39,693 nt of DNA from an uncultured Lachnospiraceae bacterium (GTDB lineage: Bacteria; Bacillota; Clostridia; Lachnospirales; Lachnospiraceae): assembly GCA_947166015.1 (NCBI GenBank), contig CAMVCQ010000009.1, positions 1 through 39,693 of the forward strand. The letters are read 5' to 3'. The position numbers were made by a program, and so were the translations under genes. The notes under the pieces were generated by a model. The model did no database searches. It had not been told where the DNA came from and worked only from the letters and a program-made list of their open reading frames with translations. Shown in pieces: positions 7,214-15,345 of the stretch (its first letter is position 1; the number at the start of each line of letters is the position of its first letter).

Positions 7214-8290
7214 ATGAGAAGTGTTATGTATAAGAGAAAGCAAATAGTAATAACAAAAAAAGATGATAATGTAATCTGTCTTTATATGATTGGCAATGAC
7301 ATCTACGACTGCGTGATCGAGCGTGTTGACGATGCGCCTGCAATGGGAGATGTTTATGTCGGTAGAGTGGATAAGGTTGTTGACAATATAAAAGCAGCTT
7401 TTGTGGACATAGGATCGTCGAAGAGTGCATTTTTACAATTTGAAAAAAGCGGTAAGCCTAAGTGCGAGGATGAGATTGTAGTTCAGATAAAAAAGCCCGA
7501 AAAAGGAGAAAAAGGCGCCGTTCTGACAAAAAAAATATCACTTGTAGGCAGGTACTGCGTAGTCAATCTGAAAAACAGATCCGAGTATGAGGTGATAACA
7601 AGGACCAATGCCAAAACCGCGGACCCGGATAGAGTAGAAGCCGAAAGATCGAAGCTTGTTGCCAAGATGGAAAGTATAATCAATCACTCAGAAAACAGGA
7701 CCGTGTTTAGCAGAGTATACAAAGAACCTGAGTTTTATATAAGATTTATAAACTCATACCATACAGATGAGGTTGACAGGATAATTACAGATGATGATGA
7801 GATATACAGCGAGTTGAAAAGCTATGATGATTCATTATCGCTTGAAAAGTATGAAGATGAATCTTACAGCTTAGATGCGCTGTATGCGATATCATCAACG
7901 CTTCAAAAAGCAGTATCAAACAGAGTGTGGTTAAAAAGCGGTGCAACACTTGTGATAGATAAAACCGAAGCGATGACTGTGATAGATGTAAATACTGCAA
8001 AAGCGATCGCGGGTAAGAGAAGCTCAGAGGGGACATTTTTAAAAACAAATATAGAAGCCGCCGAAGAGATCGCAAGGCAGATACGCCTTAGAAATGTATC
8101 GGGAATCATTATAGTTGATTTTATCGATATGAAGGAAAAAGCATCCGAGGAACAACTCATATCGCATATGAAACAGCTCCTTGCAGACGATCCGGTGCGT
8201 GCTTGCTATATCGACATGACTGCCCTGGGTCTCATGGAGATCACCCGTACCAAACGCTACAAAAGCCTGTATGAGTCGCAGATTTTATAA
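7214..8290 (+). CDS. rng: ribonuclease E/G family protein
   Basis: A 358-residue RNase G-like endoribonuclease for RNA turnover and rRNA processing. An S1-like RNA-binding region is visible at about 25-100 (YVGRVDKVVDNIKAAFVDIG). The two catalytic, metal-binding aspartates lie in MTVIDVNTA and IIIVDFIDM. The end (DMTALGLMEITRTKR) is typical of short clostridial forms; the zinc-link cysteines of E. coli RNase E are not evident. I prefer ATG 7214, with AGGTGG eight bases upstream. A longer frame opens at 7112 inside the preceding gene but has no ribosome-binding site. Position before rplU-prp-rpmA-obgE is conserved in Clostridia, though two ABC genes are inserted here. Confidence 0.9.
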   Translation: MRSVMYKRKQIVITKKDDNVICLYMIGNDIYDCVIERVDDAPAMGDVYVGRVDKVVDNIKAAFVDIGSSKSAFLQFEKSGKPKCEDEIVVQIKKPEKGEKGAVLTKKISLVGRYCVVNLKNRSEYEVITRTNAKTADPDRVEAERSKLVAKMESIINHSENRTVFSRVYKEPEFYIRFINSYHTDEVDRIITDDDEIYSELKSYDDSLSLEKYEDESYSLDALYAISSTLQKAVSNRVWLKSGATLVIDKTEAMTVIDVNTAKAIAGKRSSEGTFLKTNIEAAEEIARQIRLRNVSGIIIVDFIDMKEKASEEQLISHMKQLLADDPVRACYIDMTALGLMEITRTKRYKSLYESQIL

Positions 8291-8305
8291 TTGGAGGTAA
8301 GAAAC

Positions 8306-9136
8306 ATGAGTAAGCCGGTAATCGAGCTAAAAGGCATTGTCAAGTCTTACGGCAAAAAAGAAGTCCTAAAAGGCATCGACATGAGCGTAAAAAAAGGAGA
8401 TATTTACGGACTCATTGGAAAAAACGGAGCCGGAAAGACAACACTTTTCAAGGTGGTTTTGGGACTCTCTGATTTCAAAAGCGGAAAGCTGTCCATACTC
8501 GGAGGAAAAAACGAAGCTGAGAACAACAAAAACCGAAAAAACATAGGATTTTTCGTGGGTGCAAACAATTTCGGATACTTAAGCGGACGAGAAAATCTGC
8601 AGTATTTCCGCAGGGTAAAAGGAATAGATGACCCCAAAGAGGTCGACAGGGTGCTGGAGCTGGTCGGCCTTGACAGCAAAGCTGCAAATACCGCATCCAA
8701 AAGGTATTCAATGGGAATGAGGCAGAGACTTGGGATAGCAAATGCACTATTGGGAGATCCGGATATACTTATTTTTGATGAGCCCATAAACGGACTTGAT
8801 CCGCAGGGGATAGCAGACATCAGAAACCTGATCACAAAACTGAACGAAGAGCAGGGAAAAACAATTATAGTATCGTCACATATCCTGAGTGAGCTTGAGA
8901 ACACTGCGCATAGATTTGGCATTGTTCACGAAGGGGTCATCATGAAGGAACTGTCACAGGACGAAATGGTGAACAAAGAAGGATACACCAACCTTGAAAT
9001 ATCGGATAAGGATGTCTCCAAAGCCAAAAAGCTTTTGGCTGCAAACGGGATCAAGATCAACTCTGAGAGCAAATCAACTGTTTCATTGGAGGACTTCTAC
9101 TTTGATCTCGTAGGTGAAGAGGGAGGTGTAAAATAA
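8306..9136 (+). CDS. ABC transporter ATP-binding protein
   Basis: A 276-residue ATPase: Walker A GKNGAGKTT, signature YSMGMRQRL, Walker B ILIFDEPINGLD, switch histidine in VSSH. It resembles the single-domain ATPases of drug or lantibiotic-immunity exporters. The ATG at 8306 has GGAGGT seven bases upstream; the in-frame TTG at 8291 overlaps that site and is rejected. The stop overlaps the next ATG (TAATG), so it is coupled to the permease. The substrate is unknown. Confidence 0.9.
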   Translation: MSKPVIELKGIVKSYGKKEVLKGIDMSVKKGDIYGLIGKNGAGKTTLFKVVLGLSDFKSGKLSILGGKNEAENNKNRKNIGFFVGANNFGYLSGRENLQYFRRVKGIDDPKEVDRVLELVGLDSKAANTASKRYSMGMRQRLGIANALLGDPDILIFDEPINGLDPQGIADIRNLITKLNEEQGKTIIVSSHILSELENTAHRFGIVHEGVIMKELSQDEMVNKEGYTNLEISDKDVSKAKKLLAANGIKINSESKSTVSLEDFYFDLVGEEGGVK

Positions 9137-9888
9137 TGAAAAATTCGATCATTGCAGACCTGATAAGAATACAGAAAAAGATTTCGTTTATAGTACTTTT
9201 GGGTGTCCAGCTCGTTTTTTTGGCCGGAGTTGAAGGAATTTCAATGATAATAAAGCTGGGTGACGATACTTCAAAAAACTTTGAAACATTTACAGGATTG
9301 GGAGCAGGGTCTATGCCACTGCTTATCGGAATCCCCGTGTTTTTGGCAATCTACTCGGATGATTTCAAGTCTCACGCCATGCAAACAGCTATTGGACGCG
9401 GTCTTTCGAGGTCAAAGCTTGTCTGGGCGAGATTTATCGAAGTGGTATTGGTCATTTTTGAATCAACCCTGGCGGTGACAATCGTTCAGACCGGGATGGC
9501 TCTGATCGCAGGTGTAAAAGCAGCTACAATTGGAAGCATGTGCTTGGACAGACTTGTTGAAATGATGACGATGATCTCATCTATAACGATGTTTATCATA
9601 TTGGTATACGGTATGCAGTCAGCTGTTTTGGCGCTTGTTATGTATATACTTGTAGGTGGAGGATTTGTATCGGGCTTACTCGGTTCGATAAGCGCTCTTG
9701 TACCGTTTTTGGCAGAACGCAACATCCATCTGGAGTACATCACTCCCGGGACACTTATTTCAAGTCTTGCCATCAATCCGGAGTATAATTACGGCTGGGC
9801 GATATGGTTGCTTGTTGTAGTTGTCTATATCATTGTTCCGGTTTGGCTGACGACGGTTGTGTTCAAGAAAAAAGAGCTTGAGTTCTAA
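9136..9888 (+). CDS. ABC-2 type transporter permease
   Basis: A 250-residue membrane protein with about six hydrophobic segments, including FIVLLGVQLVFLAGVEG near the N-terminus, and a cytoplasmic KKKELEF end. It overlaps its ATPase by one base and forms an exporter with it. The pair sits inside the otherwise conserved rng-rplU block, and the next gene has its own promoter. Weak primary-sequence signal beyond topology; assignment rests on topology and the partner. Confidence 0.82.
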   Translation: MKNSIIADLIRIQKKISFIVLLGVQLVFLAGVEGISMIIKLGDDTSKNFETFTGLGAGSMPLLIGIPVFLAIYSDDFKSHAMQTAIGRGLSRSKLVWARFIEVVLVIFESTLAVTIVQTGMALIAGVKAATIGSMCLDRLVEMMTMISSITMFIILVYGMQSAVLALVMYILVGGGFVSGLLGSISALVPFLAERNIHLEYITPGTLISSLAINPEYNYGWAIWLLVVVVYIIVPVWLTTVVFKKKELEF

Positions 9889-9894
9889 AAATGC

Positions 9895-9923
9895 TTGACA
9901 CGAGCGGTGTCAAATGCTATAAT
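9895..9923 (+). promoter_or_regulatory. rplU operon promoter
   Basis: TTGACA (9895-9900), 17-bp spacer, TATAAT (9918-9923), consensus at both hexamers. It starts a long structured leader ahead of rplU-prp-rpmA. Confidence 0.9.
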
Positions 9924-9929
9924 GTCCAA

Positions 9930-10080
9930 GTGTGTGTTTTTGACTAGTGCGATTTTTGTGTCAAAAACAACGTAACTGCGGCCTTTGGCCGTCAACCGCT
10001 CGGCGAGGTTTAGTTCGCGATAGCGACACCAAAGCCGGCGAGTATCTCATATGATGGCTTTGCCGTCATAGACAGGAGGT
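9930..10080 (+). promoter_or_regulatory. rplU leader: rplU leader RNA (L21-leader-like)
   Basis: About 150 nt of dense structure: GTTTTTGAC/GTCAAAAAC (9936-9944/9960-9968), CGGCC-TTT-GGCCG (9979-9991), TCGC-GATA-GCGA (10015-10026), and ATGATGGC-TTT-GCCGTCAT (10051-10069), which ends just before the CAGGAGGT ribosome-binding site. A leader of this kind upstream of rplU is known in Firmicutes as the L21 leader, thought to mediate ribosomal-protein feedback. I assign it by context and structure, without a covariance-model test. Confidence 0.65.
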
Positions 10081-10086
10081 GTAATA

Positions 10087-10395
10087 ATGTACGCGATCAT
10101 TACAACCGGTGGTAAGCAGTACAAAGTCGAGGAAGGCGATGTGATCAGAATCGAGAAGATCAGCGCTGAAGCAGGTGAGGAGATCACTTTCGACCAGGTA
10201 CTTATGATCGGAGACAAAAAAGTCAAGGTTGGTTCACCAACAGTTGACGGAGCTTCGGTTAAGGCTACTGTAGTTTGTCAGGGCAAGGCAAAAAAAGTCG
10301 TTGTCTACAGATACAAGCCAAAGACAGGTTACCACAAGAAAAACGGTCACAGACAGCCGTTTACTCAGGTTAAGATCGAACAGATCATCGCATGA
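10087..10395 (+). CDS. rplU: 50S ribosomal protein L21
   Basis: A 102-residue protein starting [20 protein letters not shown] and containing [20 protein letters not shown], diagnostic of L21. CAGGAGGT lies six bases upstream. Its last codons overlap the prp start (ATGA), so the two are coupled. Confidence 0.98.
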   Translation: MYAIITTGGKQYKVEEGDVIRIEKISAEAGEEITFDQVLMIGDKKVKVGSPTVDGASVKATVVCQGKAKKVVVYRYKPKTGYHKKNGHRQPFTQVKIEQIIA

Positions 10396-10712
10396 TCACA
10401 GTTTCGGTCAGACGATCCGGTGACAACATAAGCGGGTTTACCGTTGCAGGTCACGCGGGTTATGCAGATAAAGGTGATGATATCGTCTGTGCGGCGGTAT
10501 CGATTCTTGCCATAAACACTGTTAATTCCATTGAGAAGCTCACGGGAAGCGTTCCTGTGATAGATGAATCGGATGGATTTTTGGATGTAACAGTCCCGGA
10601 TCCCGCCGAAAAAGGTGTAAAGCTTTTGCTCGATTCATTTTTGCTTGGAATTGAAGGAATTGTGGAAGAATACGGAAACAAATTTGTGAAATTTAGTTTA
10701 ACAGACGCGTAA
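10392..10712 (+). CDS. prp: ribosomal-processing cysteine protease Prp (YsxB)
   Basis: A 106-residue protease that removes the N-terminal extension of L27. The catalytic pair is visible in [18 protein letters not shown] as His21 and Cys33, equivalent to H22 and C34 of the S. aureus enzyme. It sits between rplU and rpmA, its substrate gene, as in most Firmicutes. It overlaps rplU by 4 bases, the only visible initiation aid. Confidence 0.95.
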   Translation: MITVSVRRSGDNISGFTVAGHAGYADKGDDIVCAAVSILAINTVNSIEKLTGSVPVIDESDGFLDVTVPDPAEKGVKLLLDSFLLGIEGIVEEYGNKFVKFSLTDA

Positions 10713-10732
10713 GCGCAGAAAAGAGGATAACA

Positions 10733-11017
10733 ATGCTTAAGATTAACCTTCAGTTATTCGCTCATAAAAAAGGAATGGGTTCTACAAAGAACGGTCGTGA
10801 TTCAGAATCCAAAAGACTTGGTGCAAAGCGTGCTGACGGACAGTTCGTACTCGCAGGAAACATCCTGTATCGTCAGAGAGGAACAAGGATCCATCCGGGA
10901 ACAAATGTAGGAAAGGGTGGAGATGACACACTTTATGCCAAAGTAGACGGAATCCTTCGTTTTGAGCGCAAAGGCAGAGACAAAAAAGTTGCCAGCGTAT
11001 ATCCTGTAGAGGATTGA
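10733..11017 (+). CDS. rpmA: 50S ribosomal protein L27, with cleavable N-terminal extension
   Basis: A 94-residue protein. MLKINLQLF precedes [16 protein letters not shown], so the Firmicute Prp cleavage site (after Phe9) is present. The mature N-terminus reaches into the peptidyl-transferase centre. An AGAGGATAA ribosome-binding site lies just upstream. It is followed by a clear terminator. Confidence 0.97.
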   Translation: MLKINLQLFAHKKGMGSTKNGRDSESKRLGAKRADGQFVLAGNILYRQRGTRIHPGTNVGKGGDDTLYAKVDGILRFERKGRDKKVASVYPVED

Positions 11018-11061
11018 TGAAACGTCTTATGAACGTTTTCAAAAAAAGATATTGAAACTAA

Positions 11062-11097
11062 AGGCTGACAAAGCAAACGTTTTTGTCAGTCTTTTTT
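11062..11097 (+). terminator. rho-independent terminator after rpmA
   Basis: AGGCTGACAAA (11062-11072) pairs with TTTGTCAGTCT (11082-11092) with one G-U pair, followed by six T's. It ends the rplU-prp-rpmA unit 24 bases before obgE. Confidence 0.88.
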
Positions 11098-11120
11098 CAT
11101 AACGAAAGTAGAGAGAAAAA

Positions 11121-12401
11121 ATGGCATTTTCGGATAAAGTAACCATAAGGATAAAATCAGGCGACGGCGGTGACGGTCACGTGAGTTTCAGGCGTGAAAA
11201 ATACGTCGCAAACGGTGGCCCCGACGGTGGTGACGGAGGAGATGGCGGAGATCTCATTTTTGAAGTCGATCCCGGCATCAATACGCTGAGTGATTTTCGT
11301 TACAAGCAAAAATTTTTCGCAGGTAACGGTGAGCCCGGCGGAAAAAGACGTATGCACGGAGCCGACGGCGAAGACCTGGTTGTAAAGGTTCCCGCAGGTA
11401 CGATCGTCAGGGAGGCTGAGAGCGGAAAAGTCATAACCGATATGTCGTATGAGAATACCAGAGAAATTGTCCTAAAAGGCGGCCGCGGGGGAAAAGGAAA
11501 CATGAACTTTGCAACGCCTACTATGCAGGCGCCCAAGTACGCAAAGCCGGGAAAACCGGGCATCGAGCTTGAGGTGACGTTAGAGCTCAAAATGATTGCC
11601 GATGTGGGATTGGTTGGATTCCCAAATGTCGGTAAATCAACTCTTTTGTCAAGAGTAAGTGCTGCCAGGCCAAAGATTGCAAATTATCACTTCACGACAC
11701 TTAGTCCGAACCTCGGCGTTGTTGATATGGAGGGGGGAGGATTTGTGATGGCCGATATCCCGGGTCTTATTGAGGGCGCCGCAGAGGGAGTAGGCTTGGG
11801 GCATGATTTTTTGCGTCACATAGAAAGAACAAGGGTAATTGTTCACGTTGTGGACGGCGCATCGACCGAAGGACGAGATCCTGTGTCAGACATTGAAGCG
11901 ATAAACAGTGAGCTCAAAACATATAATGAAACTCTTGCCGGGAGACCTCAGATAATAGCTGCAAACAAGATGGATTGTCTGTATGGCGATGCAAAGGATG
12001 AAGCGATCAAAAAGCTTGAAGACAGCCTCGGACAAAAAGTGTATCCGATCTCTGCTGCATCGGGAGAAGGTGTTGACGAGCTTTTGTATGCAGTCAAAAA
12101 GCTTTTGAGTGAAACCAAGGAAGACAAGGTTGTATACGAAAAAGAATTTGAGATCGAGGAAACAAACATCGCCGACGAACCGTACACCGCATACTATGAT
12201 GAGGACGAGGAAATGTATGTGGTAGAGGGACCGCGTATAGAAAGAATGCTTGGATACACAAACCTCGAATCCGAAAAGGGATTCAAATTCTTCCAGGATT
12301 TCATGGTCAAAAACGGAATCATAGACGAGCTGAAAGAACTCGGACTTTCGGAGGGCGATACCGTCAAGCTCTATGGATGGCAGTTTGAGTACTTTGATTA
12401 A
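11121..12401 (+). CDS. obgE: GTPase ObgE/CgtA
   Basis: A 426-residue ribosome-assembly GTPase. The Gly-rich Obg fold spans about 1-157 (GDGGDGHVSFRREK, GGDGGDGGD, GGRGGKGN). The G domain follows with GFPNVGKST (G1), DIPGLIEGA (G3) and ANKMD (G4), and a C-terminal OCT domain from about 345. The start has a modest AGAGAG site. No strong promoter is visible between the rpmA terminator and the start, so some read-through is likely. Confidence 0.97.
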   Translation: MAFSDKVTIRIKSGDGGDGHVSFRREKYVANGGPDGGDGGDGGDLIFEVDPGINTLSDFRYKQKFFAGNGEPGGKRRMHGADGEDLVVKVPAGTIVREAESGKVITDMSYENTREIVLKGGRGGKGNMNFATPTMQAPKYAKPGKPGIELEVTLELKMIADVGLVGFPNVGKSTLLSRVSAARPKIANYHFTTLSPNLGVVDMEGGGFVMADIPGLIEGAAEGVGLGHDFLRHIERTRVIVHVVDGASTEGRDPVSDIEAINSELKTYNETLAGRPQIIAANKMDCLYGDAKDEAIKKLEDSLGQKVYPISAASGEGVDELLYAVKKLLSETKEDKVVYEKEFEIEETNIADEPYTAYYDEDEEMYVVEGPRIERMLGYTNLESEKGFKFFQDFMVKNGIIDELKELGLSEGDTVKLYGWQFEYFD

Positions 12402-12417
12402 TAAAAGGAATGCATTT

Positions 12418-13677
12418 ATGAAAAAGATCGGGATACTCGGCGGAAGCTTCAACCCGCCGCACAAAGCACATCTACATCTGGCCGAAGCAGCTATTTCGCA
12501 GTTCGGCCTTGATTTCGTGCTTGTTATCCCCAATCACCATCCGCCGCATAAAACCGATGAGGAATTTGTTTCCGATGAACACAGGATGCGAATGGTAAAA
12601 AAACTAATATCAAAAAATGACAGATTGAAATTCAGTGATATAGAATTAAAAAGAGATGATATTTCATATACTTACAAAACGCTCGAAGAATTAAAAAAAG
12701 AGTATCCAAAGGATCAATTATATTTCATAATGGGTGCTGATTCTCTTGAGTATTTTTCTGAATGGCGATGTCCTGAGATAATAGCAAAGCTTGCCGTTAT
12801 ACTTGTAGCTCCGAGAGGAGATACTGATAAGGAAAGGCTTGATGATCTGATCGCACTAACCAAAAAAGAGGTCAAAGGAAAGTACTATCCTTTGTTTGTG
12901 CCAGAAGAGTTTGCGGATGTGTCATCAAGCGGAGTGAGAACGGAGATGACATATGCACCAACTGACATTACTATTGACGATGACAAAAAAGCTAGTGCAT
13001 ACGACCTTACAAAAAAAGTATACAGATATATAAGGATACATGGTCTGTACGGATGCACGGAAAAAGTGTACAAAGATATAACAGATAAGCAACTGAAAAA
13101 AGCGCTGAAATGCACCCTTGACGATAAGCGATATAAGCACACTCTGGGTGTGTCGGATACCGCAAAAAAACTCGCTAAAACCTATGCGCCCGAGGATGAC
13201 ATTTTTCAAAACAAAGCTTATATGACAGGACTTCTTCACGACTGCGCAAAATACTATACTCACGAAGAGCAGTTAAGCCTATGTGAAAAATACGGTGTCA
13301 GACTGACAGTCACGGAGATAGAAAACCCGGCTTTGATCCATGGAAAGCTTGGTGCTTATCTGGCAAAGCACAGATATGGGATCGACGATGAGGAAATACT
13401 TGAAGCGATAAGGGTGCATACAGTGGGTAAGCCTGCGATGTCTCTGCTTGACAGAATCGTGTATGTGTCTGATTATATAGAACCGTCAAGGAAGATAAAC
13501 GGTGCCGTGCATAAGCTCGATGATATCAGAAAGATTGCTTTTTTAAACATTGATATGGCTGTGTATCAAATACTTGAGAACACTGTTAGTTATTTATCCG
13601 ATTCATACAAAAAAATAGATGAAATGTCATTTAAAACAATGGAGTATTATAAAGAGTACAAAGGAGAATTGAAATGA
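12418..13677 (+). CDS. nadD: fused NadD nucleotidyltransferase and YqeK HD hydrolase
   Basis: A 419-residue two-domain protein. Residues 1-205 are nicotinate-mononucleotide adenylyltransferase: GILGGSFNPPHKAHLHLAE is the nucleotide-binding start and SSSGVRTEM the C-terminal motif. Residues 225-419 are a YqeK-type HD-domain hydrolase: KRYKHTLGVSDTAKKLA, LLHDCAKY (the HD), VHTVG and YVSDYIEPSR. YqeK enzymes cleave diadenosine tetraphosphate. Separate adjacent nadD and yqeK genes are usual in Firmicutes; here no stop lies between them. The ATG at 12418 has AAAGGA eight bases upstream; a longer frame reaching into obgE is rejected. It overlaps rsfS by 4 bases. Confidence 0.93.
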   Translation: MKKIGILGGSFNPPHKAHLHLAEAAISQFGLDFVLVIPNHHPPHKTDEEFVSDEHRMRMVKKLISKNDRLKFSDIELKRDDISYTYKTLEELKKEYPKDQLYFIMGADSLEYFSEWRCPEIIAKLAVILVAPRGDTDKERLDDLIALTKKEVKGKYYPLFVPEEFADVSSSGVRTEMTYAPTDITIDDDKKASAYDLTKKVYRYIRIHGLYGCTEKVYKDITDKQLKKALKCTLDDKRYKHTLGVSDTAKKLAKTYAPEDDIFQNKAYMTGLLHDCAKYYTHEEQLSLCEKYGVRLTVTEIENPALIHGKLGAYLAKHRYGIDDEEILEAIRVHTVGKPAMSLLDRIVYVSDYIEPSRKINGAVHKLDDIRKIAFLNIDMAVYQILENTVSYLSDSYKKIDEMSFKTMEYYKEYKGELK

Positions 13678-14030
13678 GCGACACTTCAAAAGAAATGGTC
13701 CGCATTATTTACGATGCACTTGATGAGAAGCTTGCGATGGATATAGTCATACTCAAGATAGATGAGATCTCTGTCATAGCTGATTATATGGTGATCGCAA
13801 ACGGTGACAATCCAAACCAGCTGCAGGCTATGCTTGATAATGTCGAGATGCGCATGGATGAGGCGGGTTATACCCAAAAAAGAACCGAAGGAAACAAAAA
13901 TTCAACATGGACGCTAATTGATTATTCTGATGTGATAGTGAACATTTTTTCAAAAGAAGACAGGCTTTTTTACGATATCGAAAGGATATGGCGAGACGGA
14001 AAAAGTATACAAAGAGATGAGCTTGATTGA
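13674..14030 (+). CDS. rsfS: ribosomal silencing factor RsfS
   Basis: A 118-residue protein that binds L14 and blocks subunit joining in poor nutrient conditions. IADYMVIANGDNPNQLQAM and the end WTLIDYSDVIVNIFSKEDRLFYDIERIW match the family. It overlaps the nadD-yqeK stop (ATGA), keeping the nadD-yqeK-rsfS order usual in Firmicutes. Confidence 0.96.
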   Translation: MSDTSKEMVRIIYDALDEKLAMDIVILKIDEISVIADYMVIANGDNPNQLQAMLDNVEMRMDEAGYTQKRTEGNKNSTWTLIDYSDVIVNIFSKEDRLFYDIERIWRDGKSIQRDELD

Positions 14031-14058
14031 GTTTTTCGGACATTTTTTTCGATGGTTT

Positions 14059-14093
14059 CATTTTTAAGAATGCGTTGCAAACGCCGAAAAATG
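14059..14093 (+). terminator. imperfect hairpin after rsfS
   Basis: CATTTTT (14059-14065) and AAAAATG (14087-14093) enclose GCGTT-GCA-AACGC (14072-14084). No T-run follows, so termination strength is doubtful, but it is the only candidate before the next promoter. Confidence 0.4.
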
Positions 14094-14137
14094 GTATGCT
14101 GTAGAATGAATGTAACGAATTTTGGTATAAACGACAC

Positions 14138-14166
14138 TTGAATTAAGTCCGACAATCTGATATCAT
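14138..14166 (+). promoter_or_regulatory. promoter of the DUF5688-like gene
   Basis: TTGAAT (14138-14143), 17-bp spacer, TATCAT (14161-14166). It places the transcript start beyond the ATG at 14165 and so supports the later start at 14210. Confidence 0.6.
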
Positions 14167-14209
14167 GCCAATTATAAAATGGTTGTGTTTTGGCTTGGGA
14201 AGGAGACCT

Positions 14210-15097
14210 ATGTCAAAATACGAATTTATGAAATTGGTCGAAGAATCGATCAAAACAAAGGATGAAGCAGTGGGCTGCGAGGTGTGCGGTCGCACATACA
14301 TCAAAAACAATGATGTCCTGAGGTACGGGATATCGATCAGAAAAGGAAGAGAGAAGATCTCTCCGACTTTCTATGTCGACAGGTATTATGATGATTATCG
14401 CAGAAAAAAGATAACTGTCGATGAGATTGCAAAAGAAATTGTAAAACAGCTTAGAAGTATCAAAAAAAGAGAGTTTGATTGTGACTTTGATTCCGGAGTG
14501 GGAAACTACGGGACGGGCATCGCATATCGTTTGATCTCAGCACAAAAAAACAAAAAGCTTCTCTCTGAAACACCGCATATTCCGTTTTTGGATATGGCGA
14601 TGGTCTTTACTATTGTGTTTAATAATACTGATGCGGGTGTGGAAACCGTCAGGATCAACAACAGCCTGATGGAGTCCTGGGACATCAGTACAAAAGAGCT
14701 CTATGATCTTGCTAAATCAAATACTCCAAGGCTGTTCCCGTACAGGATTGAGTCGCTTGCGTCAGTTATGAAAAAATGTTTTGACGAGGAAATCTTTGAT
14801 GATTGCATAAGCAATCCGGACATTTTTATACTGACCAATGATCAGGGTGTTTATGGAGCGACGACAATACTGTATCCGGGAATGACGGAAAAGATCACTT
14901 CGTTGGTCGGCGGATCATACTATGTCATACCAAGCAGTGTTCATGAAGTGCTGATAATGCCGGATACGGGTGACAGCTTTTCGGAAGAGCTTAACGATAC
15001 CATCAGGCTGATAAACAATGAACATGTGCTGGATGAAGAGGTTTTATCGGATCGGGCTTACTTTTATGACGCTTCCGAGAAAAGATTTAAGATTTAG
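14210..15097 (+). CDS. DUF5688-like protein
   Basis: A 295-residue soluble protein. YEFMKLVEESIKT, followed by LRYGISIRKGREKISPTFYVDRYYDDYRRKKITVDEIAKEIV, resembles the DUF5688 family common in Lachnospiraceae, whose function is unknown. The ATG at 14210 has GGGAAGGAG five bases upstream; the earlier in-frame ATG at 14165 overlaps the promoter -10 box and is rejected. It forms a single-gene unit before a tRNA promoter. The family call is by recognition and moderately sure. Confidence 0.75.
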   Translation: MSKYEFMKLVEESIKTKDEAVGCEVCGRTYIKNNDVLRYGISIRKGREKISPTFYVDRYYDDYRRKKITVDEIAKEIVKQLRSIKKREFDCDFDSGVGNYGTGIAYRLISAQKNKKLLSETPHIPFLDMAMVFTIVFNNTDAGVETVRINNSLMESWDISTKELYDLAKSNTPRLFPYRIESLASVMKKCFDEEIFDDCISNPDIFILTNDQGVYGATTILYPGMTEKITSLVGGSYYVIPSSVHEVLIMPDTGDSFSEELNDTIRLINNEHVLDEEVLSDRAYFYDASEKRFKI

Positions 15098-15099
15098 AC

Positions 15100-15128
15100 T
15101 TTACAAAAACGAATGTTTCTATTATAAT
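15100..15128 (+). promoter_or_regulatory. tRNA-Arg promoter
   Basis: TTTACA (15100-15105), 17-bp spacer, TATAAT (15123-15128). Transcription would begin about 80 bases before the tRNA. Confidence 0.8.
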
Positions 15129-15151
15129 TATGTAGGTGAATTTTTTTGATG

Positions 15152-15209
15152 CTTTGAGCCGCGCTCAAAGTGCGTGCGAAAAATATGCCGTTTCGGGACA
15201 TTTTTTCGC
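15152..15209 (+). other. structured 5' leader of the tRNA transcript
   Basis: Two consecutive hairpins precede the tRNA: CTTTGAGC/GCTCAAAG (15152-15159/15163-15170), and a longer one with GCGAAAAA (15176-15183) against TTTTTCGC (15202-15209) and an inner CCG-TTT-CGG. They lie within the predicted precursor and must be removed by processing. No function is known to me. Confidence 0.55.
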
Positions 15210-15213
15210 GCCT

Positions 15214-15287
15214 GCACCTGTAGCTCAGCTGGATAGAGTAGTGGTTTCCGAAGCCATTGGTCGGGGGTTCAAGTCCCTTCAGGTGCG
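15214..15287 (+). tRNA. tRNA-Arg(CCG)
   Basis: Cloverleaf read by eye: acceptor GCACCTG/CAGGTGC, D-arm GCTC..GAGT, anticodon stem GTGGT/GCCAT with loop TTCCGAA (anticodon CCG at 15248-15250, reading CGG Arg codons), T-arm GGGGG-TTCAAGT-CCCTT, discriminator G15287. No CCA is encoded. Confidence 0.95.
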
Positions 15288-15345
15288 TTAGGAACACGAT
15301 TGGAATGATTTTTCCTTAAAAAAATATAAAGGATGTGTATATATA

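Noticed and set aside
11886..12533. 215-residue minus-strand ORF over obgE and nadD
   Set aside because: It is opposite two well-supported genes and has no ribosome-binding site or recognisable domain.
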